DNA of 64,000 nt from assembly GCF_037126465.1 (NCBI RefSeq), contig NC_088203.1, forward strand, positions 97,836,668 through 97,900,667, written 5' to 3'. Within the stretch, counting starts at the first letter, position 1, and every line of letters starts with the position of its first letter. This document shows positions 43,234-53,694 of the stretch, one piece after another. Both the position numbers and the translations under genes were made by a program. The notes beneath the pieces were generated by a model. The model was given only the letters and a program-made list of their open reading frames with translations, was not told the DNA's origin and ran no database searches. This stretch comes from Ornithodoros turicata. Taxonomy: Eukaryota > Arthropoda > Arachnida > Ixodida > Argasidae.

Positions 43234-44356
43234 CAGGGTGTCCCAGAAAACGTGTCATTGAATTATAATAAAAACTACACCTAGAATCATACGGTCAATG
43301 GCATTTGTTCTTACTAGGTTTTTGCCACCTCATCATGTGAATGTCATGTAACCTAAGTTTAATTATGTAAATTTTTGCGAACTGAACTCGAAAATTTGTC
43401 AAGTAAATGTCACTTTTTTTACCCCACCAATGTGAAGAGCGTGCCGAATTTACTCAAAATAATGATTACATTGACAGGGATATTGAGGACCTATCCCATC
43501 GGAAAAAATAACCGAACATCATGCTTTACGGTGCTCCCAGAGGATAGCGCGCGACGAATTTTTCAGCGCATTCGTTGTCAATCCGAAGAAAGGAGGTTGG
43601 AAACCCAGCCCACACCGGCATCCTTAGAAAGAGATAGCACAGGCATGGCTTATCGTGTCCGGCTTCCGCTGGGATCCTGCCTTCCCTCTCCCAATTTCAG
43701 GAACTGTCACTTTTACTACTATCACTCTGTGGGCTGGGTTTGTAAGCTCCATTCGTCGGACTGAAAGCGATTGCGCTGGAAAAGTCGTCGAGCGTACACT
43801 CTTAAAAATGAACTTCACCGCAAAGCACGCTCCTAGCCAACCATAATCTCTAATGATACCGTTATCTGCCGTGATTTGCTGAAAACGGGAGGCATACGCC
43901 TTTTTTGTGACAATTATGAACAGCATAAGTGTCACAGAAAAGGCGTACGCCTCCCGTTTTCAACAAATCAATGCAGATAACGATATCATTCGAGATTATG
44001 GTTGGCTAGGAGCGTGCTATGCGGTGAAGTTCATTTTTAAGAGTGTAATGCTCCGGTGCTCCGAAAAGCATGATGTTCGGCTATTTTTTCCGATGAGATA
44101 GCTCCTGAATATCACTGTCAATTATCATGGATCTGAGTAAATTCGGCACGCTCTTCATATTGGTGGGGTAAAAAAGTGACCTTTATTTAGCAGGTTTACG
44201 ACTTAAGCTCGCAAAAATTAACATAATTAAACTTACGTTACATGACATTCACATCACGAGGTGGCAAAAACCTAGTAAGAACAAATGCCGTTGACCGCAT
44301 GATTCTAGGTGGCGTAGTTATTTTATCATAAATGACACGTTTTCTGGGACACGCTG
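43234..44356. mobile_element. Large foldback element E, copy 2
   Basis: Same ends, arms and length (about 870 bp after removing the nested MITE at 43797) as copy 1 at 20797. TA on both sides. Lets each copy serve as the empty-site control for the other's MITEs. Confidence 0.9.
43797..44045 (+). mobile_element. Foldback MITE, subfamily A (symmetric)
   Basis: 249 bp, both arms A type, TA duplication, in element E at a site occupied by CGTTATGG in copy 1. Confidence 0.92.
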
Positions 44357-44359
44357 TAT

Positions 44360-45775
44360 ACGTGAAAATATACGGTATTCCATCCAGTACCATGTACGCG
44401 TATTATATCTCGAACTATTCTAAATACATTGGCAGCGAAAGTTGTCTCGATTCTGGTTCATCAAATAAATGAAAAGTGCAGAAAAAAGCGACTAGCCAAA
44501 AGTATTGTTTCAACTATTGATTCTTAGTCAACTCAACTAACGTGTGATAGTAGCGTGAGAACCAAGCAGTAGTAATGATGACAAACACATAGGGCATTTC
44601 GCGTGAACGTGAAGGATACCATCTTCCTATTCAATGTGCGGTTCAACGTGCTCCCAGGAAGGTCCTCTCTTTCTTTCGTATACTATATAAAGTATATAAG
44701 CACGGGCGTGGGCTCCCGCTCATCTTTTTTTATAGTACAGTTTATTCACCAGGTATCCCGCATATATGCCATTTTACGTTCCGTTCTTTCAATAGAGTCT
44801 CCCTCCTTCTATGCTAGAATCTAATGTCTTTGCTCTCGTAGTCAGCATGCGTTCTGCTATAGAAAATGTAGCAAAACAACCGTCAAGGGTGGTGGTGGCA
44901 GTGAGCGAAGGTCCTTTCCGTCCTGGGTTCGGCATTCATGACACACAGAATGTGCCCTTATTCAATCTCAAATTACGCATTGCTTTGACGGTCTGTTGGG
45001 TTGCTTGTTGTGCTTTTTCCGTATTTCTCAAAATGAATAATTTTCAAGAGCGGTTGTTATATCGTGCAGGGAAGGTTGAATGGGGCCTTTCGCGTAGTTG
45101 TTCAGTTCATCGTACCTCCGCCAGATTTTCCCGTAAAAAGTCGTACTAAACGTGCACGTGTGTGTGTGGGGGGGGGGGATATGTTTATCATAAAAAAAAG
45201 AGGGAAAGGGTAACTTCGTATAGGGGTGTTGCAGCAAAGTTTGCACAGCGCCATTTCGTGCCCAAGCGGCCACGGATCGAAACAGTAGGGAGTTTCATCA
45301 GCAGGTTCTGTTTGTTGTTTCAAGCGGTATGCGTCAAGACGAGCTACAAAACCTGTAGGAAATTCACAGAAAAAGCGGTGCATCTTGCCAAGAGCGAAGA
45401 GCTCGAGACCATTTAGGTATTTGAACGTCGTCTGCTAAACTACCGCGCGTTGCATATTGTGGGGCGCTGACGTTGCTGCTCACTCGCGCCACCTAGCCCA
45501 CAGAAACAGGTCTATGGAGTATACAGTTACACGTAAACGCATCAGTTCTACCTGCTCTGATGCGCTATCTTATTATGTCAACATGCAGCTCATTGTTGTT
45601 GGAATGAGCACGAAGTGTATCCCGATCCGCAAGACGTGACTCGGTAAAATACGTAGTCGTGGGGAAACGTATAGACAGAAAAGGAAAAGTATAGTTAATG
45701 TCATTATGGCGTCAAAGTGCTACTCAAAGGGTAGCTACTCATTTTCTGCGCGTGTGCACACTCTTAAAATAGAGG
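44360..45775. other. Unannotated region
   Basis: A 112-codon plus frame (44811-45149) is unrecognised. G-run then ATATGTTTATC at 45167-45190 resembles a LINE tail read in reverse. Confidence 0.3.
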
Positions 45776-45776
45776 G

Positions 45777-45838
45777 GAGGTAATGGCAGAATCGGCTCGC
45801 CGTTGTTGGCCACACCGAAGTGGGCATCGTCACGAGTA
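45777..45838 (-). mobile_element. SINE 3' fragment, type-2 tail
   Basis: Minus strand: CTCGTGACGATGCCCAC, GTGTGGCCAACAACGGCGAG, then CCATTACCTCCCC. Short decayed remnant. Confidence 0.6.
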
Positions 45839-46230
45839 CAGCAAAAAAGGGAAAAAAAGAAAGAAAAGAAAACGGAACATCACCTTAACACTCTTCGAAA
45901 TGAACTTCACCGCATAGCACGCTCCTAGCCAACCATCATCTCGAATGATATCGTTATCTGCCCTGATTTGTTGAAAACCGGAGGTCTACGCCTTTTTTGT
46001 GACAATTATGAACAGCATAAGTGTCACAAAAAAGGCGTACGCCTCCCGTTTTGAACAAATCAGGGGCGAGAACGTTGTCATTCGGGATGGTGGTTGGCTA
46101 GGAGCGTGCTATGCAGTCAAGAGATAAACTGATGTTCTGAGGCTGGAACAACATAGAGGGGACAGATACAAACAAAGCCTCAAATTGCCTAAGAAATCAA
46201 CGATGAAAGATGAAAGTCACTGAAAAGGTT

Positions 46231-46303
46231 AGCCAGCTGTAGGGATCGAACCCACATCTTCTGGATTGCCGGTCCAGGGCTCTACCAATTGAGCTAAGCT
46301 AAC
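46231..46303 (-). tRNA. tRNA-like sequence, unit 1
   Basis: Full cloverleaf by hand: acceptor GTTAGCT/AGCTGGC (7 pairs with two G-U), D arm GCTC/GAGC, anticodon stem CTGGA/TCCAG with loop CCGGCAA, T arm GTGGG/CCTAC with loop TTCGATC. The anticodon would be GGC (Ala) but position 33 is C instead of the near-invariant U. A box TAGCTCAATTGG and B box GGTTCGATCCC are present. Repeat-borne, so probably not a working tRNA gene. Confidence 0.6.
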
Positions 46304-46565
46304 ACGCCTCTCCAGGGACTTTCGGGGTGCGTCATCTGAAGGGACGACAAACCAGCCACTCACTCTCACTCACCCTCCTTTCACTCTTACATTTTTGCTC
46401 ACTCATACACACATTCATACGACGGAAATCGACGCAAGCGGCACTTGTTGAACAAGAGATAAACTGATGTTCTGAGGCTGGAACAACATAGAGGGGACAG
46501 ATACAAACAAAGCCTCAAATTGCCTAAGAAATCAACGATGAAAGATGAAAGTCACTGAAAAGGTT

Positions 46566-46638
46566 AGCCAGCTGTAGGGATCGAACCCACATCTTCTGGA
46601 TTGCCGGTCCAGGGCTCTACCAATTGAGCTAAGCTAAC
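46566..46638 (-). tRNA. tRNA-like sequence, unit 2
   Basis: Identical core to unit 1, 335 bp away in the same orientation. Confidence 0.6.
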
Positions 46639-46748
46639 ACGCCTCTCCAGCGACTTTCGGGGTGCGTCATCTGAAGGGACGACGTGAGAGTGAGTGGCTG
46701 GTTTGTCGTCCCTTCAGATGACGCACCCCGAAAGTCGCTGGAGAGGCG

Positions 46749-46815
46749 TGTAGCTCAATTGGTAGAGCCCTGGACCGGCAATCCAGAAGATGTGGGTTCG
46801 ATCCCTACAGCTGGC
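46749..46815 (+). pseudogene. tRNA-like sequence, unit 3, acceptor-deleted
   Basis: Same core (loop CCGGCAA) but lacks six bases: GTGTAGCTC in place of GTGTTAGCTTAGCTC, a deletion between TAGCT direct repeats that destroys the 5' acceptor strand. Confidence 0.65.
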
Positions 46816-47078
46816 TAACCTTTTCAGTGACTTTCATCTTTCATCGTTGATTTCTTAGGCAATTTGAGGCTTTGTTTGTATCTGTCCCCTCTATGTTGTT
46901 CCAGCCTCAGAACATCAGTTTATCTTTTGTTCAACAAGTGCCGCTTGCGTCGATTTCCGTCGTATGAATGTGTGTATGAGTGAGCAAAAATGTAAGAGTG
47001 AAAGGAGGGTGAGTGAGAGTGAGTGGCTGGTTTGTCGTCCCTTCAGATGACGCACCCCGAAAGTCGCTGGAGAGGCGT

Positions 47079-47144
47079 GTAGCTCAATTGGTAGAGCCCT
47101 GGACCGGTAATCCAGAAGATGTGGGTTCGATCCCTACAGCTGGC
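47079..47144 (+). pseudogene. tRNA-like sequence, unit 4, acceptor-deleted
   Basis: Shares the six-base deletion with unit 3. The anticodon loop is CCGGTAA (one transition). Confidence 0.65.
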
Positions 47145-47200
47145 TAACCGTTTCAGTGACTTTCATCTTTCATGCAGTCAAGTTCATTATTAAGAGTGTA

Positions 47201-47435
47201 CACTCTTAAAAATAAACTTCACCACATAGCACGCTCCTAGCCAACCACCACCCCGAATGACAACGTTCTCGCCTAGATTTGTTGAAAACGGGAGGAGGAG
47301 CCTATTTTGTGCCGTGCATAATGGCACAAAATAGGCTCCTCCTCCCGTTTTCAACAAATCTAGGCGAGAACGTTGTCATTCGGGGTGGTGGTTGGCTAGG
47401 AACGTGCTATGTGATGAAGTTCATTTTTAAGAGTG
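47201..47435. mobile_element. Foldback MITE, subfamily B (symmetric)
   Basis: 235 bp; shares the TA at 47199-47200 with the end of the preceding MITE, TA again at 47436. Both arms B type with perfect complementarity over most of the length, suggesting youth. Confidence 0.92.
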
Positions 47436-47740
47436 TAGACCTGGACAATAATAACAACACCTTGATTGTGAGTGGGGCGTTTCATTGCCACAATATCCTG
47501 ATCCTATTGTTCGTGTTAACTTGGTGGAAAGATAGTGATGACGAACCCCGCAGAGGAGACCGAACATGGTCCTACATTGTCCAAAAAGACAAGCAAGGCT
47601 TTTAGGGAGGCGCATTGATGAGATGGATTTCATCAGGTTCCAAGCAATTTTGTCATACTCCGGGTTCAACAGTCCATCCTCCGATTTAAGGACACTGTAA
47701 GTGCAGTCTTTGAGACTTGAAATAATAATTTTATTTTGAA

Positions 47741-48075
47741 ATGATGAATGGGGAGTTTCATCGGCAGGGGCGATACTCTACCCCCATTGCTGGTGTTGAT
47801 GTACACTCTTAAAAATGAACTTCACCACATAGCACGCTCCTAGCCAACCACCATCCCGAATGACAACGTTCTCGCCCCTGATTTGTTGAAAACCGGAGGA
47901 GGAGCCTATTTTGTGCCGTGCATAATGGCACAAAATAGGCTCCTCCTCCCGTTTTCAACAAATCAGGGGCGAGAACGTTGTCATTCGGGATGGTGGTTGG
48001 CTACGAGCGTGCTATGTGGTGAAGTTCATTTTTAAGAGTGTATAGGGAATGAAATAATGAGCCCGTTCACAATAA
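47741..48075 (+). repeat. Interspersed repeat R4, split by a MITE
   Basis: GATGAATGGGGAGTTTCATCG, CAGGGGCGATACTCTACCC, CCATTGCTGGTGTTGATG, then after the MITE GGGAATGAAATAATGAGCCC. Confidence 0.7.
47804..48040. mobile_element. Foldback MITE, subfamily B (symmetric)
   Basis: 237 bp, TA on both sides, both arms B type. Confidence 0.92.
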
Positions 48076-50090
48076 CCATCGAAGCCCTATTGAGAGACTT
48101 AAATATTACAGGCTGCTATGGAAAATTAGCGAAGGCGCGACTGAAAATGTTCTGATCTTATTGCTTGGGTCTGAGATAGCTTTGTTCAGACAAAGCAGGA
48201 GCTAAAATCCTTCTATTCGTAATCTTTAGCTTTTGCCATCGTTCGTTCAAGGTCGAAGTCGTTCCCTGTTAGCTTGCGGTATGACAAAGGCATGAAATCA
48301 GTTCAGTTATTGTAAAAGCTTTTACACGAGTCGTAGATATTTGTACAATATAAAGGTTCTTAACTTCGCTTTGCAATTGTAGTGTTAAACCACGCACAGA
48401 CAAAGCAAACACGAAGCGAGTTTGTAATGAAGGAAACTGTACAATCCCTTCTGTTCGCCCGTGGCCAAACTCCAGACGCTTTGCAGAACGCGGACTGCAA
48501 ACAAAACGGGAGCCAGCTACAGACAGCCACTGCAATTTTCTCCTTCCTCCGTCGATTTCTCGCTTGTGTCCCGTTTTTTACGGCTTCCAGACAATCTTCA
48601 GACTTTGTTCTTTGCGCATCGAACTTACTTACGCCGTACACAGAAAGATTGTACCGTCCTCGTCACAGCTGGCGTTTTACGATGAGATAAAGAACGTACA
48701 CCCCAAAATTGAAAAGACGGCCTTGTTACTTCCACAACTTGTCACCAGGAGGCCGGAAGCGAGAGGTCGTTGTGACGCCAGGAGCAGCAAGGAGGAAAGA
48801 TGAATAAAATTTAATCCACTCCACAAAGGATTGTTCTTGTGGAGTTCGCCACATGCCCTTTTTTGTTTTGTTTTTTTGAAAAGGACAATATTCGAAGTTG
48901 TAGTGGGGCAGAAGCACGTACGCTGTTGAACTTGCTTCTTTATCGACTACAATTCCTGAATGCGCTGCTGTTCCGACACCAAAACCGGCGTAGACCAATC
49001 GTTGTTTTCTTGTTGTTGTTGTTGTTTTGCAGCGTCAGCTGCATAGTGGAGACTTTCACGAAATCGCGTCGGCGTCGTCGGCATCCGCATGTCCTAACAA
49101 AAACGACGACGAGAGGAAGGTACTGCCATAGGAGCGGCGTGAGCGAAAACGACGAAGACAGCGGGGAAAGACACGCGAGTCATGTTGGGCGCGTTTTTTT
49201 ATTCAACCCGAGTAGCCAGGGAGTTGGTTAACGACGTCAGAGCCTTTATCATCACGTGACTCCAGAGTAGCCACCTTTGACCGCAATTTTCGAACGGCTA
49301 GAGTTACTCTGCGCTCAAAATGGCGGACTGGCTGACGGGCGAGACGATGTGGAAGTGGTGGCATACTGTCTGTTTAACAACTTACCGAAGATGCGTGCAC
49401 TCTAGCAGATTTTGGAAATGTTGCACAGTTTTTAACCAATCCGACATTTCCAAATTGAACACCACCCAAATTGTCTGTCAACAAGACGGTTGGTAGCAGA
49501 CGACGCATCGTCGTCTGCTAGCTTTTGTGTGCCGTCATAACTACGGCTTCATTTCTTCAGAGCAGAGTAGAGAAGAGTTGTCACTCTGGCTAATTATCGC
49601 CGCACAGTTATGACGTCATTTCCTCTACTGTGGCTATTTTTCGCGAAACCTACAGGAGAAAGTGCCGATTGTACACCCTAGTCACAATTATGCGGCAATT
49701 ATGCGGCCCTGTAAGTTCCCACGAGCCCTTGCTTGCCACAGGTGGCGTTTGCTTTTCTTGCTTTGTCACAGGTGGCGCTTTATTTTTGAAGCGTGATGTG
49801 GGCAAGCTTACGCTTGTCCCATCCTACAGTTGGCAATATAAGGCTATTTTTCGCCGGCTGAAAGTAACCCGGAGTTGCCAGATTTGAATAAGAAAACGCA
49901 CCCGTTGTTTGTACAATTTTACACCGTCAGCTGTTTAGTGGAGACTTCCCCGAGATCCCGTCGGCGTCGGCGGCATTCGCATGTCCTCACAAAACTCTTA
50001 TCGCATGTGCGCTCAGCGCTGGGAGTAAGGAGGAGAATCCCGCCAGATTACAATCGCTATCGATGGAAAGTGAGATAGCTGAGTGAGCTG
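48076..50090. other. Unannotated; inverted and direct repeat pieces
   Basis: TGTACAATCCCTTCTGT (48438) mirrors ACAGAAAGATTGTACC (48640), a weak foldback. A perfect hairpin TAGCAGACGACG..CGTCGTCTGCTA lies at 49494-49520. GTCAGCTGCATAGTGGAGAC (49035) recurs as GTCAGCTGTTTAGTGGAGAC (49926), each followed by a CGTCGGCGTC..GGCAT..CGCATGTCCT block. No gene recognised. Confidence 0.45.
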
Positions 50091-50093
50091 GCA

Positions 50094-50865
50094 ATGACTT
50101 CAACTTCTATTACGGAGAGGCGAATATGGAATTTGGCGGACAAACTTCATCGACTGCATAAACACCGCCTACGCACCATCACTACGCAGTGCGTGGAACA
50201 ACTAGACAGGCCTCACTCGTTGACACTCGCAGCCCTAAATGTACGCTCCGTACAGCTCCACGCAGAAGACGTTGCACACAACTGTGTCCTCCGTAAGATA
50301 TCACTTCTGTGTCTTTCCGAGACGTGGATGAAGACTGAGAGACCGATACAAGTCGGCGGCTTCAAGTGCTGCTGCGGGGCGCGTCGCAGTGGCAAGGGCA
50401 ACCGAGCGGCCGGAGTTGCCATTTACCTGAGCGCCAGAGCCTACTAATGGCCACACCACTAGAAGTAGCCATTCCTGGAGACGACGTCGGAGAAATTTGT
50501 CCCGTGCAGCTTCACCACAGGGCTTGTGCTCGTGCAGGGCTGTGTGCTACTTCTGGCCTCGCGCCGCGCCGGAACGCATCCGCAACTTTATCGTGTATGT
50601 ACTCGCGCCTTACCGCACACACAAGCTTCTCGTCGTCGGAGACTTCAACGTAGACGTTTGACTGACCAAGAACACCACTTTCCTAAGTGATATGTCCGAA
50701 CAACTGGACCCTCCGTTGTGCTCCGGCATCTGCCAACCCACAACTAGACCATGACTCATGCATACACTTGGTGTTCCAGAACAGCCCCCTCGTTCAGGAC
50801 ACCACTCACCTCGCCAACCATTTCAGCGACCACAAATCAATACTGATCACGCTTAAATACATTTG
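50094..50865 (+). pseudogene. Decayed EEP (AP-endonuclease-like) domain of a mobile element
   Basis: An open frame of 117 codons starts at 50094: LTLAALNVRSVQLHAEDVAH (Asn box), LRKISLLCLSETWMK (Glu box), GNRAAGVAIYLSA. Later pieces in other frames read KLLVVGDFNVDV at about 50632-50661 (GDFN box) and CIHLVFQNSPLVQDTTHLA with ANHFSDHKSIL (His box) at 50755-50850. Frameshifts and a stop follow the GDFN box. This is the exonuclease-endonuclease-phosphatase fold used by LINEs and by some Helitrons. The spacing and wording (VAHxxxLRKxSLLCLSETWM) remind me more of endonuclease domains attached to PIF1-type Helentron helicases than of LINE endonucleases, but no helicase or RT is next to it. Confidence 0.7.
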
Positions 50866-50869
50866 TCTA

Positions 50870-52000
50870 CACACTTTCATTCGGCCTAATTTCAACACAC
50901 GCACATCTGACGCTGAATTTCGCGTGATACGAGTCGTAACCGTCCTGTATTTTTTCTCCTTCTATCGTCATACTGTATGTTACGCAACAAAATTTCAATC
51001 CAAAACGAAATTGTGTTACCAGTGGCGAACAATGACATTGTTGCTGCGGCGTTTGTGCGAAACGGTGATATAACCCCTGCGTGAAAAGGTGCGTTGATAA
51101 GGCGTAACAGAGAGCTGTTACAAATACATAAAGTGTGGTGCCTGTGTGATATCATGGCCATGGCAAGAAAAAGAGCAAAAAAGTTACAGAGAACGAATGC
51201 TGAAGGGGAAAAAAAAACAAGAAAAACATAGAGCACACAAAAAATGACTCAGTAATTTATGCTTGCTCGAAGAACAAAAGCTTTCACAATGTGTCCTAGA
51301 TTTTTTCGCACGCGTATCTGCACTGTTTCACTATCACTTACCACCATTCATCGCACCCGCTAAAGTTTCTTGGTTTTTCGCGTTATCACGCGTTAGTCGT
51401 CTGGAAACAATGTGAAGCTTCTCTTCTACACCATCTTCATTGTTTTGGTCTTCCTGACTTTAGTATTGAGACATTCATATCACTTAATTTTTTTTTTTTT
51501 CATCACAGCTTTCAACTGGCGTGTTCCTCCATTCTGATAGAACGATAGCGCCTTTATGAAAAGACTGCACCTGCATAAAATACAAAAATTATATAAATCT
51601 ACTCAAATTAGTCGCTTGCATAAAACATGTGAAAGCTTGCTGTAGGAGCACCGCGGATATGAATAGAAAAACGACAGGAAGGCACGTCCTTTAAATTATT
51701 TTCATAACACGGTACCCTTTAAAGTCGGCCCGGCACTCACTATCCTTCAGGAGTAACATAACGTCATAGCCGCCGGCAAATAGTCTCGTCAATAGAAAGA
51801 CATAACCAACTATATAAAAGTTGTACCGACTCAAACAAATGTGAAGAAGGTGTATGCATAGAATAGGTACCGAAATTCAAAAGAATCCACGAAGATCCAA
51901 TATACTAGGAAGAAGAGTAAATATTTGGGCCTGTGGCACATAACTATATGGGTAGAACATGAATATGTTCTATCAGGTATGCTGGTGGTGGTGGTGGTGG
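50870..52000. other. Unannotated region
   Basis: Nothing recognised; long T and A runs (51489-51499, 51209-51216). Confidence 0.3.
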
Positions 52001-52001
52001 T

Positions 52002-52527
52002 GGGGGGGGGGGGGGGGATATGTTTATTGAATGCCTCCTTGTAGGGCCAGCCGACAAGTCAGGGACCTTTTGCGGCTGGTCCACATTTCTACTCGAAATG
52101 GAAATAAAATGAAATAAAATGGAAAATAAAAAAAAACAAAGGGAGTAAAGGGGGTTACTCAGGTGTTGGCCGACTTGCTATTCCTTCAAGGAAAAAAGAA
52201 AAGAAAGAGAAAAAGAAACACACACACACACACAAAAGGAGCCTTAAAGGCTGGTCGAGAGGCCGGTGGCACGAAGATAGCCCAAAAGGGTTGTCGTAAC
52301 CGCCCCCTGGTTGTGCAGGACCGGGCCGAGCAGGGTCGCCTAAGAGACGTTAGGGTAGCCAAGTTGTCTCAAGTGGCGTTGGCGGGTGAGTCTTTGTGAG
52401 AGGTGCCGGCTGCAGGATAATAGGTAGTGCTCAATGTCGGCTTTCACACAAGTTGTGCAATTGGAGGAGTTCGTCTGGCGCATTTTATACAGGAGTGAGG
52501 CTGTGCGTGCAACATTCATTCGAAGAC
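52002..52527 (-). pseudogene. LINE carboxyl end and 3' UTR, distal half of a split copy
   Basis: Minus strand: MNVARTASLLYKM, zinc knuckle CTTCVKADIEHYLLSC (52435-52485), terminal helix, then a 3' UTR with GGAATAGCAAGTCGGCC, AAAAGGTCCCTGAC and poly(C) (the G run at 52003-52017). Its upstream half is at 53084-53690, across an inserted LINE. Confidence 0.85.
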
Positions 52528-53083
52528 TGCAGACTGTTCAGTGTGTGCGACAGTGGAGGACACTGAGCACATTCTCCTGCATTGTACAAAGTATGCTCCA
52601 CAAAGGGAGCATACTTTGGAGTACACAAAGGGAGTCTGGTTGATGTATACCCTCGACCGCCTGGACAACAGGCGTTTCGACGTGGTGAAAGTGCTCGGAC
52701 TGTGGGACCCAAGAAAGCGAGACACTGCCTTTGCGGCACTTGAGAACTTCCTTGTGAGCTGCGGCATGGGACTCATATTTTAGGATTTTGTGCGAGTGCC
52801 TCGTATCAGTGTGTATCTTTGTAGTGTGTATTTGTAGTGTGTATCTTTGCATTAGTGTGGATGTGTTTCTCTGCATGTTCTAGTGATATTTATTTTAGTG
52901 TTTAGTGAAATTTATTCACTTGCACCTAGTATACTAACACACTAATTGTTGGGGATGGGGAATGTACTTTGTTTGTTTTTGGTTGTTTGTAGGTTGTTGT
53001 TTTGTTTTGGGAGTAGCAGAACTAGTCAGGAGACAAGTTCAATTTCCCCCTGGTTTTCTTTTAAATAATCAATCAATCAATCA
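52528..53083 (+). mobile_element. LINE C-terminal fragment inserted in another LINE
   Basis: Encodes DCSVCATVEDTEHILLHC (zinc knuckle), LDRLDNRRFDVVKVLGLWDP and a terminal helix ending LVSCGMGLIF (TAG at 52781). A long 3' UTR follows, with GGGAGTAGCAGAACTAGTC and a (AATC)n tail. A 12-bp duplication TCATTCGAAGAC flanks it (52516-52527, 53084-53095). Open frame over about 85 codons. Confidence 0.88.
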
Positions 53084-53690
53084 TCATTCGAAGACGATGG
53101 AGGAGTGACTCTTCAGCTCCGTTGCAACGGCTCGCTATAGTAAAGTCCTGCAGGGGGCCAATGAGGCGTACGAAATGATGATATGAGGTAGAGTCCGCTC
53201 GGAACTGCCGGGTACGGACACAGCGCCACCTGCGAATGTGCAGGGAACAGGCAGAGCTCGTTAGGGGTAGAGGGGTACCTTGGATAGCTCTGGTAGATGT
53301 TGCGTGCCCTGCCATTGTGTCTGCGCGGGTGTTACCAAGAAGGCCTACGTGTCCCGGGATCCACTGAAACGTCACAGAACGGCCAGTAGCCGCGAGTTGT
53401 GTGAGAGCTTGCAGTATGAGCGCGTGGAGAGTGCATATTGTACTGGGCCGAAGAGAGAGCAGCAAATCCAGTGAAGCCTTTCTGTCAGGCAGACATGGTG
53501 TCAGTGCTAACTTGACTATGCAGTGTAAGGCGTGCGGTTGCTCTCCGTCGTTTGATGGTGTAATGATCGTTGGGAGGGGCCCATCTAATACCCCTGGCAC
53601 ACGGGCTAATTTAGTGTCACACGAGTGACACTTGCTCTTAGTGTCATTCGCGTGCTGTCGCCACGACATCCTTTAGTGACACTCGGCAGA
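53084..53690 (-). pseudogene. LINE RNase H region, proximal half of the split copy
   Basis: Minus-strand frame of 198 codons. It passes through RKASLDLLLSLRPS, then LAATGRSVTFQWIPGHVGLL and GNTRADTMAGHA (His and last Asp of RNase H), and ends NGAEESLLHRLRM at 53085. That is exactly the point where 52527 continues. The RNase H start is frameshifted, since the FTDGS box is not in this frame. Confidence 0.85.
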
Positions 53691-53694
53691 GAGG

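Larger units (their letters stand above)
46122..47171. mobile_element. Head-to-head multimer of a 335-bp tRNA-like unit
   Basis: Two units on the minus strand (46122-46456; 46457-46683 partial) face two on the plus strand (46684-46950 and to 47171, both partial), meeting at 46683/46684. Units contain GATAAACTGATGTTCTGAGG, the tRNA-like core and TGAAGGGACGACAAACCAGC. The whole insert is bracketed by a perfect 11-bp duplication ATGCAGTCAAG (46111-46121, 47172-47182), so it arrived as one piece. No protein. Confidence 0.88.
45889..47198 (+). mobile_element. Foldback MITE, A/B mosaic, split by a tRNA-like multimer
   Basis: Left arm and loop are A type (GATATCGTTATCTGCCCTG; loop GACAATTATGAACAGCATAAG). 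The right arm switches to B type after CAAATCAGG (GGCGAGAACGTTGTCATTCG). A 1,050-bp insert at 46122-47171 interrupts the right end; the end resumes at 47183 with TTCATTATTAAGAGTG. TA follows on the right. Confidence 0.88.

Noticed and set aside
46712..46730. Possible hammerhead-ribozyme-like core (CAGATGA..CCCCGAAAG) in the tRNA-like unit
   Set aside because: The first box is off by one base, no stem II fits between the boxes, and the 58.9 kb copy does not keep it.
46122..47171. Cluster of four functional tRNA genes
   Set aside because: All four lie in copies of one mobile unit; two lack the acceptor strand and the loop lacks U33.
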